This document shows, piece after piece, positions 22,647 through 34,189 of a stretch of 64,000 bases of DNA. Location of the stretch: positions 3,100,001 to 3,164,000 of the forward strand of contig JAPEHQ010000003.1 of NCBI GenBank assembly GCA_027405735.1. The letters run 5' to 3'. Every line of letters starts with the position of its first letter. Position 1 is the first letter of the stretch. Under the pieces are notes generated by a model. It made no database searches and was not told the DNA's origin. It saw only the letters and a list, made by a program, of their open reading frames with translations. A program made the translations under genes and the position numbers. The DNA comes from Mucor racemosus (lineage: Eukaryota; Mucoromycota; Mucoromycetes; Mucorales; Mucoraceae).

Positions 22647-23895
22647 ATGATGACCTTTTACAAAAAGGCATTTCACACATCATGTCGCTTTTTACATTCC
22701 ACGAGACTGGAGAGACCCATAAGTGTTGCTCCTATGGTTGATATAACTACTCCTGTAATTATACTTTTTTCTCAATTATCATTATCGTTATGTCTGACCT
22801 TGATATATTATAGCAATTTCTTGAATTATTACATATTATCAGCGGTCAAAATCGATATGAATATTATACCGAAATGCATCATAGTCATGCAATCATCAAT
22901 CATGCCACACATTTAGATCGATTTGTAGGAAAACCAAGGTCCAATATCACTGTTCAATTGGGCGGTTCAAATGTTGAATCAATGGCCATTGCCACCAAAA
23001 TACTACAAGATCAAGGTTACGCACAAGTAAACATCAACAATGGATGTCCGAGTCCTAATGTACAGCATGGTAAATTTGGGGCAGTACTAATGAAAACTCC
23101 TCAATTGGTTGCAGATATGTTGACAGAGATGGAAAAGCATAATGTTACCATTCCAGTTACAGTAAAGTGTCGGACAGGTATAGATCATCAAGATGATTTT
23201 CAGTTTTTACAAAGTTATGTCAATACTCTTCTGAATAAAACAACAAGACCACCGCCACATTTAATTGTGCATGCGAGAAAATGCATTTTAAAGGGATTAT
23301 CACCAAAGCAAAATCGAAGCATACCTCCACTTAATTATGAGCGAGTGTTTGATCTAAGTGAAGCATTCCCAGATTTACCAATGACTATAAACGGTGGATT
23401 TACAACGGTAGAACAGATCAAATTAATGTTGGAAAAAGTAGACGGGTGTATGGTTGGAAGAAAAGGTATGTATAAATGACTTGAACAGTAATAAACTTGG
23501 TATTGAATGCTTGGTTATTTAGTGATGGATGAACCTGTATTTCTTCAAGAAATTGATAAATCAATTTATAATCTGAAAAATATCAAAACAATCGAACAAA
23601 TCACATCAGACTACTTGGGTATGTTTATTATATGGAATGTTTAGTACAATACAATACAATTCTAATAGCCTTTGTAGATTATGCCGATAGACTTTATTCA
23701 ACTCGCTTAGATAAAGATGAGTATGGTTTACCGCCATTGACGTTAATGGTAAGACCTCTCATGGCTCTATACAAGGGAAAGAAAGGCCGTATATTTCGTC
23801 GAGAAATACAAAACACATTAAAATCAGATACTCCATCAAATCAATTTTCCACTCTTGTCACTAATGCATTAAATAAAAGTGTCGCTTTAATGTAA
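22647..23895 (+). CDS. DusA-type tRNA-dihydrouridine synthase, probably mitochondrial
   Basis: Four exons: 22647-22754, 22814-23465, 23523-23618 and 23678-23895, giving 357 aa. Flavoenzyme that would reduce uridine to dihydrouridine in the tRNA D-loop. Matches follow the bacterial DusA order: SVAPMVD near residue 30, YYTEM, VQLGG, NINNGCPSPNV with the catalytic Cys near 114, FGAVLM, PVTVKCRTGID, HARKCILKGLSPKQNR, then PPLNYERV, INGG and DGCMVGR. The HARK...LKGLSPKQNR segment separates DusA from the eukaryotic Dus1-4 types. The first ~25 residues are Arg/Ser/His-rich with few acids, like a mitochondrial presequence. Mitochondrial location and bacterial ancestry are inferences; enzyme family is near certain. 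Confidence 0.92.
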
Positions 23896-23952
23896 AAAAA
23901 TTAAACTTAAATGTACAAATGTGTGTATATATTATATATAAATCAAAATAAT

Positions 23953-24331
23953 CTAGTGAGACAAGAACTTTCTTCCCTTCATACGACGTCTAATAATGAC
24001 ACGACGACCATTCTTGGTAGCTAAACGAGCTAAAAATCCATGTCTTCTTTTGCGAACAAGTTGAGAAGGTTGATAAGTATTACCATATGTGACAAAACGC
24101 ATTTGTGTTGCTCCAAAAGTGTTGTTGATGGCTGGTGTACGGAAAGCACCCAAACTATGTACCATTTGGTTGAGTTTTTTTTATTTTCTTTTTTGACATT
24201 TTGAGTAAATTATACAATTACCTAGCGGATAGAATACTGCTTTGACCGAGCATTGATGGGCGTGCAGCCATAGTATTTAACGAAGAAGTGAATGGAGCAG
24301 AAGCTCTAGACAATAATTGTTGAAACAACAT
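23953..24331 (-). CDS. Mitochondrial ribosomal protein bL34m
   Basis: Two exons: 24222-24331 and 23953-24154, giving 103 aa. The last ~40 residues ([19 protein letters not shown], then [14 protein letters not shown]) are the classical bL34 sequence, a small Arg/Lys-rich protein of the large subunit that contacts rRNA. The first ~55 residues are Ser/Ala/Arg-rich without acids, as in a mitochondrial import signal, so it acts in the mitoribosome. It is convergent with the DusA gene, only ~57 bp between stop codons. The ATG at 24331 gives the leader that best fits import; an upstream in-frame ATG adds an unlikely extension. Confidence 0.93.
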
Positions 24332-24917
24332 GTTTTGATGGATATGTAATGAAAGAAAACGAGAGTAGGTTGGCTTCCCCTCTTTTTCTTCCCCCTTGTC
24401 AGAGCGTCTGGGGTGCTTGAATTTTTTACAATTGTCTACAAAACTACACAAAATACCAAGAAAAAGGGTCACGACAACTGTTGATTCCATTGGATATTGA
24501 TACTCATGTAAATCCATCAGAATCGATCATAATCGCTCTTTTACCTAGATCTGAGAACATTATTCTGGCATATTTTTTATTTTAAAATATTTACTAGACA
24601 TTTATGTACACAAATATCGAGTATAAACTAGTATTTTATTATTATTTCTAAACTTTATTCATTAAAATATCTGCGTACAAAAGGCACCAGTATCCCGTAA
24701 TTGATAAGTCTTTCTATCTTAAAAAAATGGGAGAGTATTACATTCATTTCAGACAATATTTATGTAATTTGATTTCTTATATAATTTGCTTTAATATACC
24801 TGAAGAAGCTCTTTAAAATCTTATTTCTGCTATTTTGTATTAGTTTTCAAATATTTATTTTGGTGCATAATTGTAATGTCATATTAAAAAAAGAGCTGTT
24901 GAAATAGTTATAATATC
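24332..24917. other. Intergenic region between bL34m and methyltransferase
   Basis: No gene. It holds the bL34m promoter side, including a short GC-richer stretch at 24370-24420, and the 3' flank of the next minus-strand gene. Confidence 0.5.
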
Positions 24918-25995
24918 TTATTTTGTGGCATAAATAAGTCTAAAACGAGTGGAAACATTAAACACATCCACTTCCTTGAAAGCTTTCTCCATATTAGCAT
25001 CGTAAACTTCAGAAGTAACTGATGTCAATTCAGTAATCATTACTTTAACGGCTGGTAAAGCTAATCGTTGTATGGCTAAAAACAATTTTCCAGGATAATC
25101 ACCCCAGGCTCCAATAGGGACATCATAATTGATATCTCTGATATCTTGATAGCCAACATCAGCCAGAAAAGTGGAGATTTTATCAGCAACAAATGAATCC
25201 ATATTACGAGCAACAAGAGCCTCATTAACTAGAGTAAAGATACAAGAGTTAAGGCGATAATTTGTATAAAGCACAATAAAAACTTACTCCAATGGTTGAT
25301 ATTCTTGAAAGCAGGTCCAGAATTTTTGTACTCATTCACAAGTTCAAGGATTTCAATAGCACCTCCAGGTTTAAGAATACGTTTCATTTCTTCAACTGAA
25401 CGTACATATTGATCTATAGGAAATCCCATAACCAAAAAGCGTTGAAATACAAAATCAAACGATTCATCTTTAAAATAGCTCAAACCAGTTCCAGCGTTAA
25501 GGATTTGAAATTTGGCATTAGGAGGAATATCCTTCGTGACAAATACATCAGCCATATCAATTCCAATAAATTCAGAATTAGGGTATAAACGAGCCATATC
25601 CAGAGTCCACCAGCCAGGTCCGCAACCAATGTCAAGCACTCGGATGCCTTTAGTCAATTTTTCATGAAGAGGTGATTTGAATAATCTAAAAAAAAAAAAA
25701 AAAAAAAAAGGCAATTAGAATTTGGTTTACTATTTTTTGCTGTGAATACTATAAACTCTTACCCTCCAAGGACATTTCTGAAAAAAGATTCAAATGTTAA
25801 TAAAAATATTGATGATTCAACTGCACAAGCAACTTACTTCCAAAGTTTATGATTTAATTCCAATCTGTCAACTTCTTTTTGATCACTTGGCAAAATATAA
25901 GCTACATCTTCTTGAACAGATAAACGACGACCATTTTTCCATTCAAATGCAACTTCATGATTTGAATGTGTAATTTGATTGTTTGAGGACAGCAT
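24918..25995 (-). CDS. SAM-dependent methyltransferase
   Basis: Four exons: 25838-25995, 25763-25777 (a 15-nt micro-exon), 25288-25685 and 24918-25228, giving 293 aa. Motif I reads VLDIGCGPGWWTLDMA, followed by FIGIDMAD (acidic residue after beta-2), DFVFQRFLVMG and the post-I segment MKRILKPGGAIEILE. The N-terminal FEWKNGRRL...DQKEVDRLE...LWK segment resembles a leader common in expanded fungal methyltransferase families. The first ATG in the frame (26025) would add 10 residues; the ATG at 25995 gives MLSSNNQ and is preferred. The acceptor of exon 3 follows a run of about 22 T. Substrate unknown. Confidence 0.92.
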
Positions 25996-27189
25996 TATTT
26001 GATAATATTTAATGTAAATCAACACATCATGAAATATATTGTTCTTTATATACTGTATAATGAAACAAGGATGATATAATTGGCTTAAATCCTGAGTAAG
26101 ATTCCCCTATTTACTGAGATTTCAGGAGAAGGGTCCATTTGCATAAATCTAAAACACAGGATTTTTTTTTAAAATTCTGGCGAACTGCACAAAATAATTG
26201 GGTAAAACTGTGAATATAAAAGCTTATCCCATTTCTTTTAAGAGTTATAATTTAGTTCTGAATGACATGTTATGATTTCTCCTCAATTTAAATCAGGGTT
26301 CATCGAGATTTATAGTTAATAACTTTCAATTCAGACAAATAAATAATACTATGGATATGAAAAAACTAGTTTCTAAATAAATCAGACAATACATTTGGAT
26401 ATCTTGCCTGTAAAAATCCAAAGTCTTTCCGATAACAGAAAGCCAAACCATGTATATTATAGCAATGTGAAATATATATTAATTGGACCTAAGTTCTCTT
26501 AAAAGCAATACATTTTAGATACGAAAAATTTGATAACAAAGAAAAAAGAGCTTCAGAATTAAAATCAATAAAAACGGTTTATACAAAAAAGAGCTTTAGG
26601 ATGATTTATCCTTTCCAATAATGTACGTTTAGTGTTCTGTTCGGTTATCTACTGATAACCAGGCACTCAAAACAGATAACAGGTAAACAAGTATTTGATT
26701 CAATACGAGTGTTATATATTTAACATATACGATGGTAATGAATGAAATCAATGAAAGAAAATGACTTGAAAAAATGATGTTACATTTCATTACGGACAGT
26801 AAAGATATTGCGTTAATACAATGACGAAAAAAATGTATAAATATTTCTCATAATTAAGATAGCTTTGAGAAAAGGTACATTTGACAGGGAGTATCTCTGC
26901 TAGATTATGTATAAGAAACTTATCCTTCGAAGCCGCTCATTCAGTAATCATCGTCAGTATGAGTTGCATTACATAAATTTTTTATGTTCTAGATTTTAGT
27001 AAACTTCATTAATCAGCTCAATTCATAACCATGTCGCTAGGTCTACTTGTTAATGATAAGCTAATAAATTAAAGTAATAAGTTGCATGCAGAAGGCATGA
27101 AGTGGACAGAATATTATAACTATTAAACTAGACTTTGTTGGTACGATATATTGAGCTTAACTTTGCCAATGAGTTTTCAAAAAAACTAA
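25996..27189. other. Intergenic region with a GATA-motif cluster
   Basis: No gene found. At about 26643-26678 the sequence has GGTTATC-TACT-GATAACC (an inverted pair) followed by another GATAAC, which could be GATA-factor sites. They lie ~650 bp upstream of the minus-strand methyltransferase. Confidence 0.4.
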
Positions 27190-27700
27190 TTTTCAACATT
27201 TCCAATCTTCAAAATCGGAGCGTGCCTTTATTTCTATAACTAATTTTATATTAAACACTTCTTAGGATATACCTTAAATACTGCTAACTAGATATAAATT
27301 GGTTGCATTATACTACCTATTACTATTTTGATTTTATATCTAACGAAGAAAGACTCAAAAACACGTAAAAACCACTACTATTTCCTTAAAAACTGGATCC
27401 CATTTTTTTGCAGTTGATATAACTTTTTCAGTGCTAATGTTTCAGATTTTTACAGTTATTTCACTGCTAAAACCAGAAAGTTCGAGCCTTCATATCTCTA
27501 CAAAAAAATTAAGCTATACTAACACTTTTTAATAATAAAACTTACTTGTTTTGAGGCACTCTATAACATATTTCGGTATAAAAAAATTCTGGGCGCTTAT
27601 TTTTTTTTTATTTTTTTGTCATTTTTGCAGTAGATTTCAAAATATTTGTTAAATTGAGCACCATTTTTTTTTCACATTCATGCCATTTGTTGTATGCCAC
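27190..27700 (+). repeat. R4 repeat, partial copy
   Basis: Begins with TTCAAAATCGGAGCGTGCC (27208-27226) and is collinear with 18310-18910. It is cut off where R1 begins. Confidence 0.7.
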
Positions 27701-27709
27701 CTAGTACCA

Positions 27710-28885
27710 TATGTTATTACCTTCTACAATATCAATACATCTTACAATCTATTGACTACGACATGTATTGAAGTGCAAAGTCTTGATATCGGATATAAAA
27801 AACCCTTAACGTGCTAAGTTTATCCAGCAATTACGAAGAACGCTTGGACCTCAATTATGGCACCACGTTATTTCATCCCAGCGGTTAATTAATCAAGTAG
27901 CTATCAAATCAACATCCAAATACATTTAGCGCAGCTGCAATGAAATGACACGTTTTATAGACCAAAGTTGCCATTGTCATTTTAGAAAAATAACTGATCT
28001 CGATTCGTACCTGAATCTCGCTCCATAAGGACTGAGTTCCAATCAGATCCCAATAAGCATAACGAGGAAACTCTATATTGCTGGTGCCTGTAAAAGGAAG
28101 TATTCCTGATCAAAATACAACCTTCTACAACACGACACCTATGATATAAAGCTGTACTTATGTTGCATTAATAAAATATTCCAAAACTCCTGCTCATAAA
28201 AACGCAGTTGCAGTAATTCTAGATAAGGAATCACATCCCATAAAAATAAGCTCAGTTGCATTTTAAATTATAACTGGAATGTTGAAAGATCAACATCCAT
28301 CTAATGATATTCTATCATATCAAACAAAGTATCAACATCTCAACCAAGTATCTTATAAAAGAATGTCAATAAAAGACATTATGATTGAACACCTGTAAAA
28401 TAGGCATCAACACACAAACATCCACTATTTTACAATTCCTATAAATATAGCATACTTTATGAAGATATCATTCTTTTTCTTCAGATTTCTTTTAATCGCA
28501 ATAAAACCGTGGAAAGACTATAATTGTATTTATCAACGCTTTTATTTTTTATTTTATTTTTTATTTTTATAAAATTACTTCAATTTTATTGCAGCAGCAT
28601 TGAAACAAGGCAACTGACAAGCTCTGCAAGAACGGTTGAATTATGATTGATCCATTTCCATCCATAGACTACTATCAAACATATCTAATGCTTCAACAGT
28701 GCCTTAAATTACATCTCAGAACCTCAATGTCAAATCAATATAAAAGGCCATACTTGTATACCTACTATCTAAATAAACGATATCTTGTTTTTATTATACA
28801 GTTGAATAACTGGCTGGTTCATTACTCATTATCCTTTAATTGTATTCTTTTTTAAGTATTATTTATCTAACATGAAAATATAGGA
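27710..28885 (+). repeat. R1 repeat copy split by an insertion
   Basis: R1 halves at 27710-27935 and 28594-28885, separated by a 658-bp insertion. Joining the halves at GCAGC restores the arrangement 'agcgcagcattgaaac' seen in intact copies. The 70-codon frame in the right half is not conserved. Confidence 0.8.
27936..28593 (+). mobile_element. Solo-LTR-like insertion, 658 bp, in R1
   Basis: Inserted into R1 with GCAGC on both sides (27931-27935 and 28594-28598), a 5-bp target duplication. Ends are TGCAATGAAAT and ATTTTATTGCA, an imperfect 11-bp inverted repeat with the TG...CA ends of LTRs. Inside, CCTATAAATATAG (about 28439) is followed ~50 bp later by AATAAAA, the order of an LTR promoter and polyadenylation signal on the plus strand. 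No coding sequence. Solo LTR favoured; a MITE is possible. Confidence 0.7.
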
Positions 28886-29159
28886 CGCAACAGATAGTTT
28901 TATTGGACAGAAATATTATGTTTTGCTGATGGTTTTTTCAATTCACAGTCATTTGTCAAAGTAAAAGTATAAACTTTTATCCAAGATATATTTAAATCTA
29001 TCATCGTGTATAATTGAAGATTAATTGGATCAATATTCACAAGGATGGGATTTTTTTTCTTTGTTTTCTGCAATTGTAAATAATAGTTTATTATTTTGTA
29101 AAGCTTAAAACTCATTATCCAGGGCTTAATTTCTGCATTCACAAGATAGGTCTAATTGA
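28886..29159. other. Unassigned AT-rich stretch
   Basis: The minus-strand frame 28900-29142 has no protein-like signature. No repeat partner seen. Confidence 0.4.
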
Positions 29160-30360
29160 TTGCTACTCTGCATTTTTTGTTTTAGCCAAAAATATTGATT
29201 TTTCATCGAGATAATCAAAATAATAGTCGATATCACAGCTTACAGCTTATGATAACTGGGCTCCAAAATTTATTTTAAAAAAATGGACGAAAAATGATGA
29301 AAAAAACAAAATCGTTTAATTGATCATGAACTGCAAAGTAAGTCAACCTAGTATACTAAATGGCTTTTGTACAGTTTTGGATTCTTCATCCATCTAAATA
29401 AAATTCAGACAAACATTTCACATTACATTTTGCGTGAAATGCAATTGAAATTTTAGAGGTTTTTTGAAGATACACATCACTTTTTATAAACATATTAAAA
29501 ATATAGCTAATTATAATGATGTAAAAAATTATTATCTATCGATCAAGCTATTGTACAATCTTCTAGCTGCATTTTTCGTAGAGAAAATGAGATTTTTGTC
29601 CATTTTTTTTCAGATTCAGAATTTAGGATAAGGGTATACAAGGGAAAAATGGAAGCCAGAAATGAAGGTATCTTTTTGTACACATTTTTAAGGATATCTC
29701 CACGAAAAATCAATATTTTAAAAAAAAAACTAAATTGGATCCAGGAGAGCTCAACGAGCTTAATGATATGAATGCAAAAAAAATGTTGCTCAATTTAGCC
29801 AATATTTTGAAACCTACTATAGAAATGCCAAAAAAAATGAAAAAAAAATAAAAGTGCTCAGAATTTTTTTATATTAAAATATGTTATAGAACACTTTAAA
29901 ATAAGTAAATTTTATTATTAAAGAGTGTTATTATAGCTTAATTTTTTCTAGAGATATGAAGCCTCAAAGTTTTCAACCCATTAGCAGTGAAATACGCGTA
30001 AAAATCTGAAACCTTAGCACTGAAAAATTAATACTAATTCCAAAAAATAGGATATTTTTGAACACTTATTTTTGAATTAAAGCTGAACATCTCAGGTACA
30101 TTGGCATATAATTTTATCTTGGTGTTATTTAGTAAAAAAAAAAGTTGGGCAGGGATAAAAAGTAAAGCCCAGGTTTAAGGAAAAAAGCAGTGAATTTTAC
30201 TTGTTTTTGAGTTTTTCATGAGCTTAGAATAAATTTAGGAACAGGTAACATAATGCGATTAATTCATATCTATTTAGCAGTATTTAAGGTATATCATAAA
30301 AAGCGTTTGGTATGAAGTTAGTTATGGAAAAGGCGGCATGTTCCAGTTTTGAAGGTCGGC
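29160..30360 (-). repeat. R4 repeat copy, inverted
   Basis: Reverse complement of 18300-19510. Landmarks are 'ctctacgaaaaat' (as 'atttttcgtagag'), 'ggataagggtatacaaggg' and 'ccacgaaaaatcaatattt'. It ends near a degenerate terminus 'ggcatgttccagttttgaag'. Confidence 0.75.
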
Positions 30361-30898
30361 AACTTTGAAATGCATCATTTATCTGGTTAGTACTTCCCAT
30401 ATTGCTGTAATGATTTCTATCTACGTATATTAAAGATGCAACTTACTCTTGTATAACTAAAGGTTTTAATTTTGTTTCGATTGATTCTCTAATAATCGAG
30501 AGAAAGTATTAAATTTGAAGCCTCTTGATGCACCATTTGGTTTGACTAAAATAGAATTCAAATAGATCTTTTGATTTCTAAATATGGTTTATTTACCTGC
30601 TATTAGCTGAAAAACTAGTTACAGGAACAATATTTGTTTAAAAGCTAAAGTAATGGCTTACTAGATGGATCTAAAACATATTCTTTCAATCAAAAAATTA
30701 CAACACATGAACACATATTTAACTAAATTTATTTATACGGCTAAATTAAATATTTTACATACAAGAAAAAGAGTAAATTAAAAATGGCTATACAAATAAA
30801 CAAAATTAACCTGTAATTATGCATAGTTTTTGATTGATTTTGTTTTTATTCGTGCTTTTTTTTTCTCTTTTTTTTTTTTGATATCAAAAAGAAGCAAG
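30361..30898. other. Upstream region of the PMT gene
   Basis: No gene or repeat partner recognised. Ends in T-rich runs just before the PMT start, typical of promoter/5' UTR DNA here. Confidence 0.45.
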
Positions 30899-33407
30899 AT
30901 GGACAACCTGAAAAGAAGACATCCAATCTCACAGACACCAGATTCGCCGCCACCAAAATATTCAGACACATATGAACCCGTGCCCCTCAGCGATGATCAT
31001 TTTCAATCAACTACAATTTCAGAAAAAGATGGCAAAATGTACAAGGCGCCTGTCAAATACAGCAAGGTACATAATGATTGATTGATTCATACTGAAATCA
31101 TATATTAAGCATGTAAAATATTGATACGTGTTTAGGCGATATCTTTTATCATAAAATATCAGCACACAATCGCAGTTAGTATATTAACACTTCTGTCGTG
31201 CTTTACACGCTTTTATCTCATTGGGAAATCAAGAAAGGTTGTTTGGGATGAGGTAACATATAAAATACTTTTTTTCAGTATACCATGGTAACTAAAGCTA
31301 ATTCCTCCTCAGGCACATTTTGGTAAATTTGGTTCCTTTTATTTGAGGCGTGAGTTCTATTTCGATGTTCATCCACCTTTGGGTAAAATGTTAGTTGGTT
31401 TATCCGGCGTAATAGCTAACTATAATGGTTCTTTTGGTTTTGAATCTGGCAAAATATACCCTGAAGATCTTGATATTACTACAATGCGTATATTTAATGC
31501 TGCTTGGGGCGTTATGCTAGTACCTTTAGCTTATGGTACTGCACGCTATATGAACCTTTCATGGAAATCTTGTGTTTTGGCTGCTTCTATGGTACTATTT
31601 GATAATGCATTGTTGACAATTAGCCGGTTTGTACTGTTGGATTCCATGTTATTATTCTTTACAGGCGCAAGCTTCTTTTGTTTGGCTGGATTTCGTTCAC
31701 AGAGGCACAAGTAGGATAATTATATCACAATATTTACTTTTATATTGACATGCATGTTTGTTTGTAACCTAGTTCATTTTCATTAAAGTGGTGGAGTTGG
31801 TTATTCAGTCTTGGCGTCAGCTTGGGATGCGTTTTAAGTGTGAAATGGGTTGGTTTGTTTGCTGTTGCCTTGGCTGGTACATATACTATAGAAGATTTAT
31901 GGGATATGCTTGGTGATCTTCAAATGCCTAAAAAGACTTACTTCTCTCATTGGCTTGCTCGTGGTGTTTGTTTGATTGTGGTGCCAATGACAATCTATAT
32001 GGCTAGCTTTGCCGCTCATTTTCATATTCTTAGTAACAGTGGCCCAGGCGATGCTAATATGGGATCACTTTTCCAAGCAAGATTAAATGGTAGTGCTTTT
32101 GGAGATAATCCATTGGAAATTGCTTTTGGCTCCAATATCACTTTAAAAAATTTCGGTTATGGTGGTGGTCTTCTCCATTCTCATCCTCATCAGTATCCTG
32201 ATGGATCAAAACAGCAACAAATTACTTGCTATAGCTTTAAGGATAATAACAATCAATGGCAAATTCGTCAACCTCGCACTATGGGTAATAGTCAATCACC
32301 AACTCATGTTGATGGTGAAATTCAATATATTAAGCATGGAGATGTTATTCGCCTTCATCATATTTTAACAAAGCGTAATCTTCACAGCCATCCCATCAAC
32401 GCTCCCGTTTCTTCAAAACATTGGGAAGTAAGTGCTTATGGAAATGAGGAAATTGGCGATATTCAAGATAACTGGCGAGTAGAGATTGTCCAAGACGTAT
32501 TTGATAAAGAGGCTACCCAAGTCAAGGCTTTGACTACACGCTTTAGACTTCGTCATGTTTATTTAGATTGCGTATTGGCTAGTCGTAATGTTGTATTGCC
32601 TCAATGGGGGTTCAAACAACAAGAGGTCTTTTGTGATCGCAAACCCAAAGCAAATGATCACCATACTTGGTGGAATGTTGAAGACCATCGCAATGCTGCT
32701 TGTAAGTGGAATCATCAGATGCAAATTAAATATACATGTCTAATAATTATTTAGTACCTCCTGCACCCAAGAATTCTTACAAATCCAACTTTTTTGAAGA
32801 CTTTTGGCATTTGAATGTAGTCATGTGGAATACAAATAATGCTTTAATCCCTGATCCTAATAAGAATGATATTCTATCATCGGGCCCCACTGAATGGCCC
32901 ATGGTATCCACTGGTCTTCGTATGTGTGGTTGGGATAGCAAAACAATTAAATTCTATCTTTTGGGTAATCCATCTGTTTGGTGGCCATCTTTTCTCTCTA
33001 TTATTACATTTAGTGTTGCAACTGGTGTTTATGTTGTTCGTCAAAGAAGACAGCTTATTGACATGACACCAGATCGCTGGTCAAATTTCACATCTGTAGG
33101 AAAACTATTCTTCTTGGGTTGGTTCTTTCATTACATTCCTTTTTTTATGATGGGTCGTGTTACATATATTCATCATTATTTCCCTGCACTTTATTTCAGT
33201 GTTTTTATGGTACCCTTCTTAATGGAACATTTCTTTGTAAATGCTTCATCTCAAACTCGCCATTTGCTCTTTGTTGCTGTGTTTACTTTAGTATTGGCAA
33301 ATTTCATATATTTTGCTCCATTTTCATTTGGTATGACAGGTGATATCAAGAACTATTCTAATCGCTGGTGGCTCAAGAGTTGGAATTTAATTGAGAACAT
33401 AAATTAA
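30899..33407 (+). CDS. Protein O-mannosyltransferase, PMT2 family
   Basis: Five exons: 30899-31066, 31136-31252, 31313-31710, 31773-32701 and 32755-33407, giving 754 aa, the usual PMT size. ER-membrane enzyme that transfers mannose from dolichol-phosphate mannose to Ser/Thr of secreted proteins. After a Pro/Ser-rich cytosolic tail and first membrane segment come [20 protein letters not shown] with the conserved Asp-Glu pair, then [14 protein letters not shown], several membrane spans, a lumenal MIR region ([42 protein letters not shown]), and a C-terminal membrane block with [14 protein letters not shown]. The HFGKFGS and SKQQQ words favour PMT2 over PMT1/PMT4. It would normally act as a heterodimer with a PMT1-type partner (family knowledge). 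Confidence 0.95.
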
Positions 33408-34189
33408 TAAATATAGTATATTCATTTTTGCATACATATCAGAAAATAATGCTTGATGCTGTGATTGATTTCCTTCAAAAAAGACATACTTGGTGTTTTA
33501 AAGGATTATTGCAAGTGATTATAATCAAGCGAGCCAAGAACAACAATAGGGAGCTATTTATTGAATAGAGCTAATTTTCCACACATATTGGAATGTCTTT
33601 GCTAAGCTATATAAAACCCGTTAATTATATAAATCAACCATAAAGTATATAATACCATGACAAAGTTTATATTCAGGTGTTAAATAATATCGTCAGGCGA
33701 ATCAAACACCGTAGCCTTTATAACACCTGATGAGTGTACAATGGTAGTGGCAATACTGACATATAGTGATTAATTTTGCTACCGATAGCAATGAGCATAC
33801 TAAAATATTGACTTTGAAGGATTTTTATTCGTAATATTCTGTAATAATGTATATAATTAACTGATCTTATGCTCCAACTGTATAAATATTTTTGGCTTTA
33901 CAAAGCTGCATGCGCAAACTAATTTAGTTTACTAGAAATATCTTAAATATACATTTTATCATAACAACCTGTAATACAAGAGTATAAATTTTGGAACTAT
34001 TTGATCCAAATCATTCATTTTTTTAAATGGATTGCTAGTATTCTTTCGCATTATAATGCTTTTCGAGGGATTTAATGATTTATGCTTGCTCCCTCTGTTG
34101 ATTGAAACTGGCTGTCACTGAATTTTAAGCAGAGATATTTGCAGTTTATAACAAACTTGGCCTCTTTGCTTTCCTTTAGTTTATAAATC
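33408..34189. other. Intergenic region
   Basis: No gene or repeat partner recognised. Holds the 3' flank of PMT and the promoter side of the next gene. Confidence 0.5.

Noticed and set aside
24218..24517. 99-codon minus frame starting upstream of bL34m
   Set aside because: Starting at the later ATG (24331) gives a normal import leader; the extension is hydrophobic/acidic and overlaps the promoter side.
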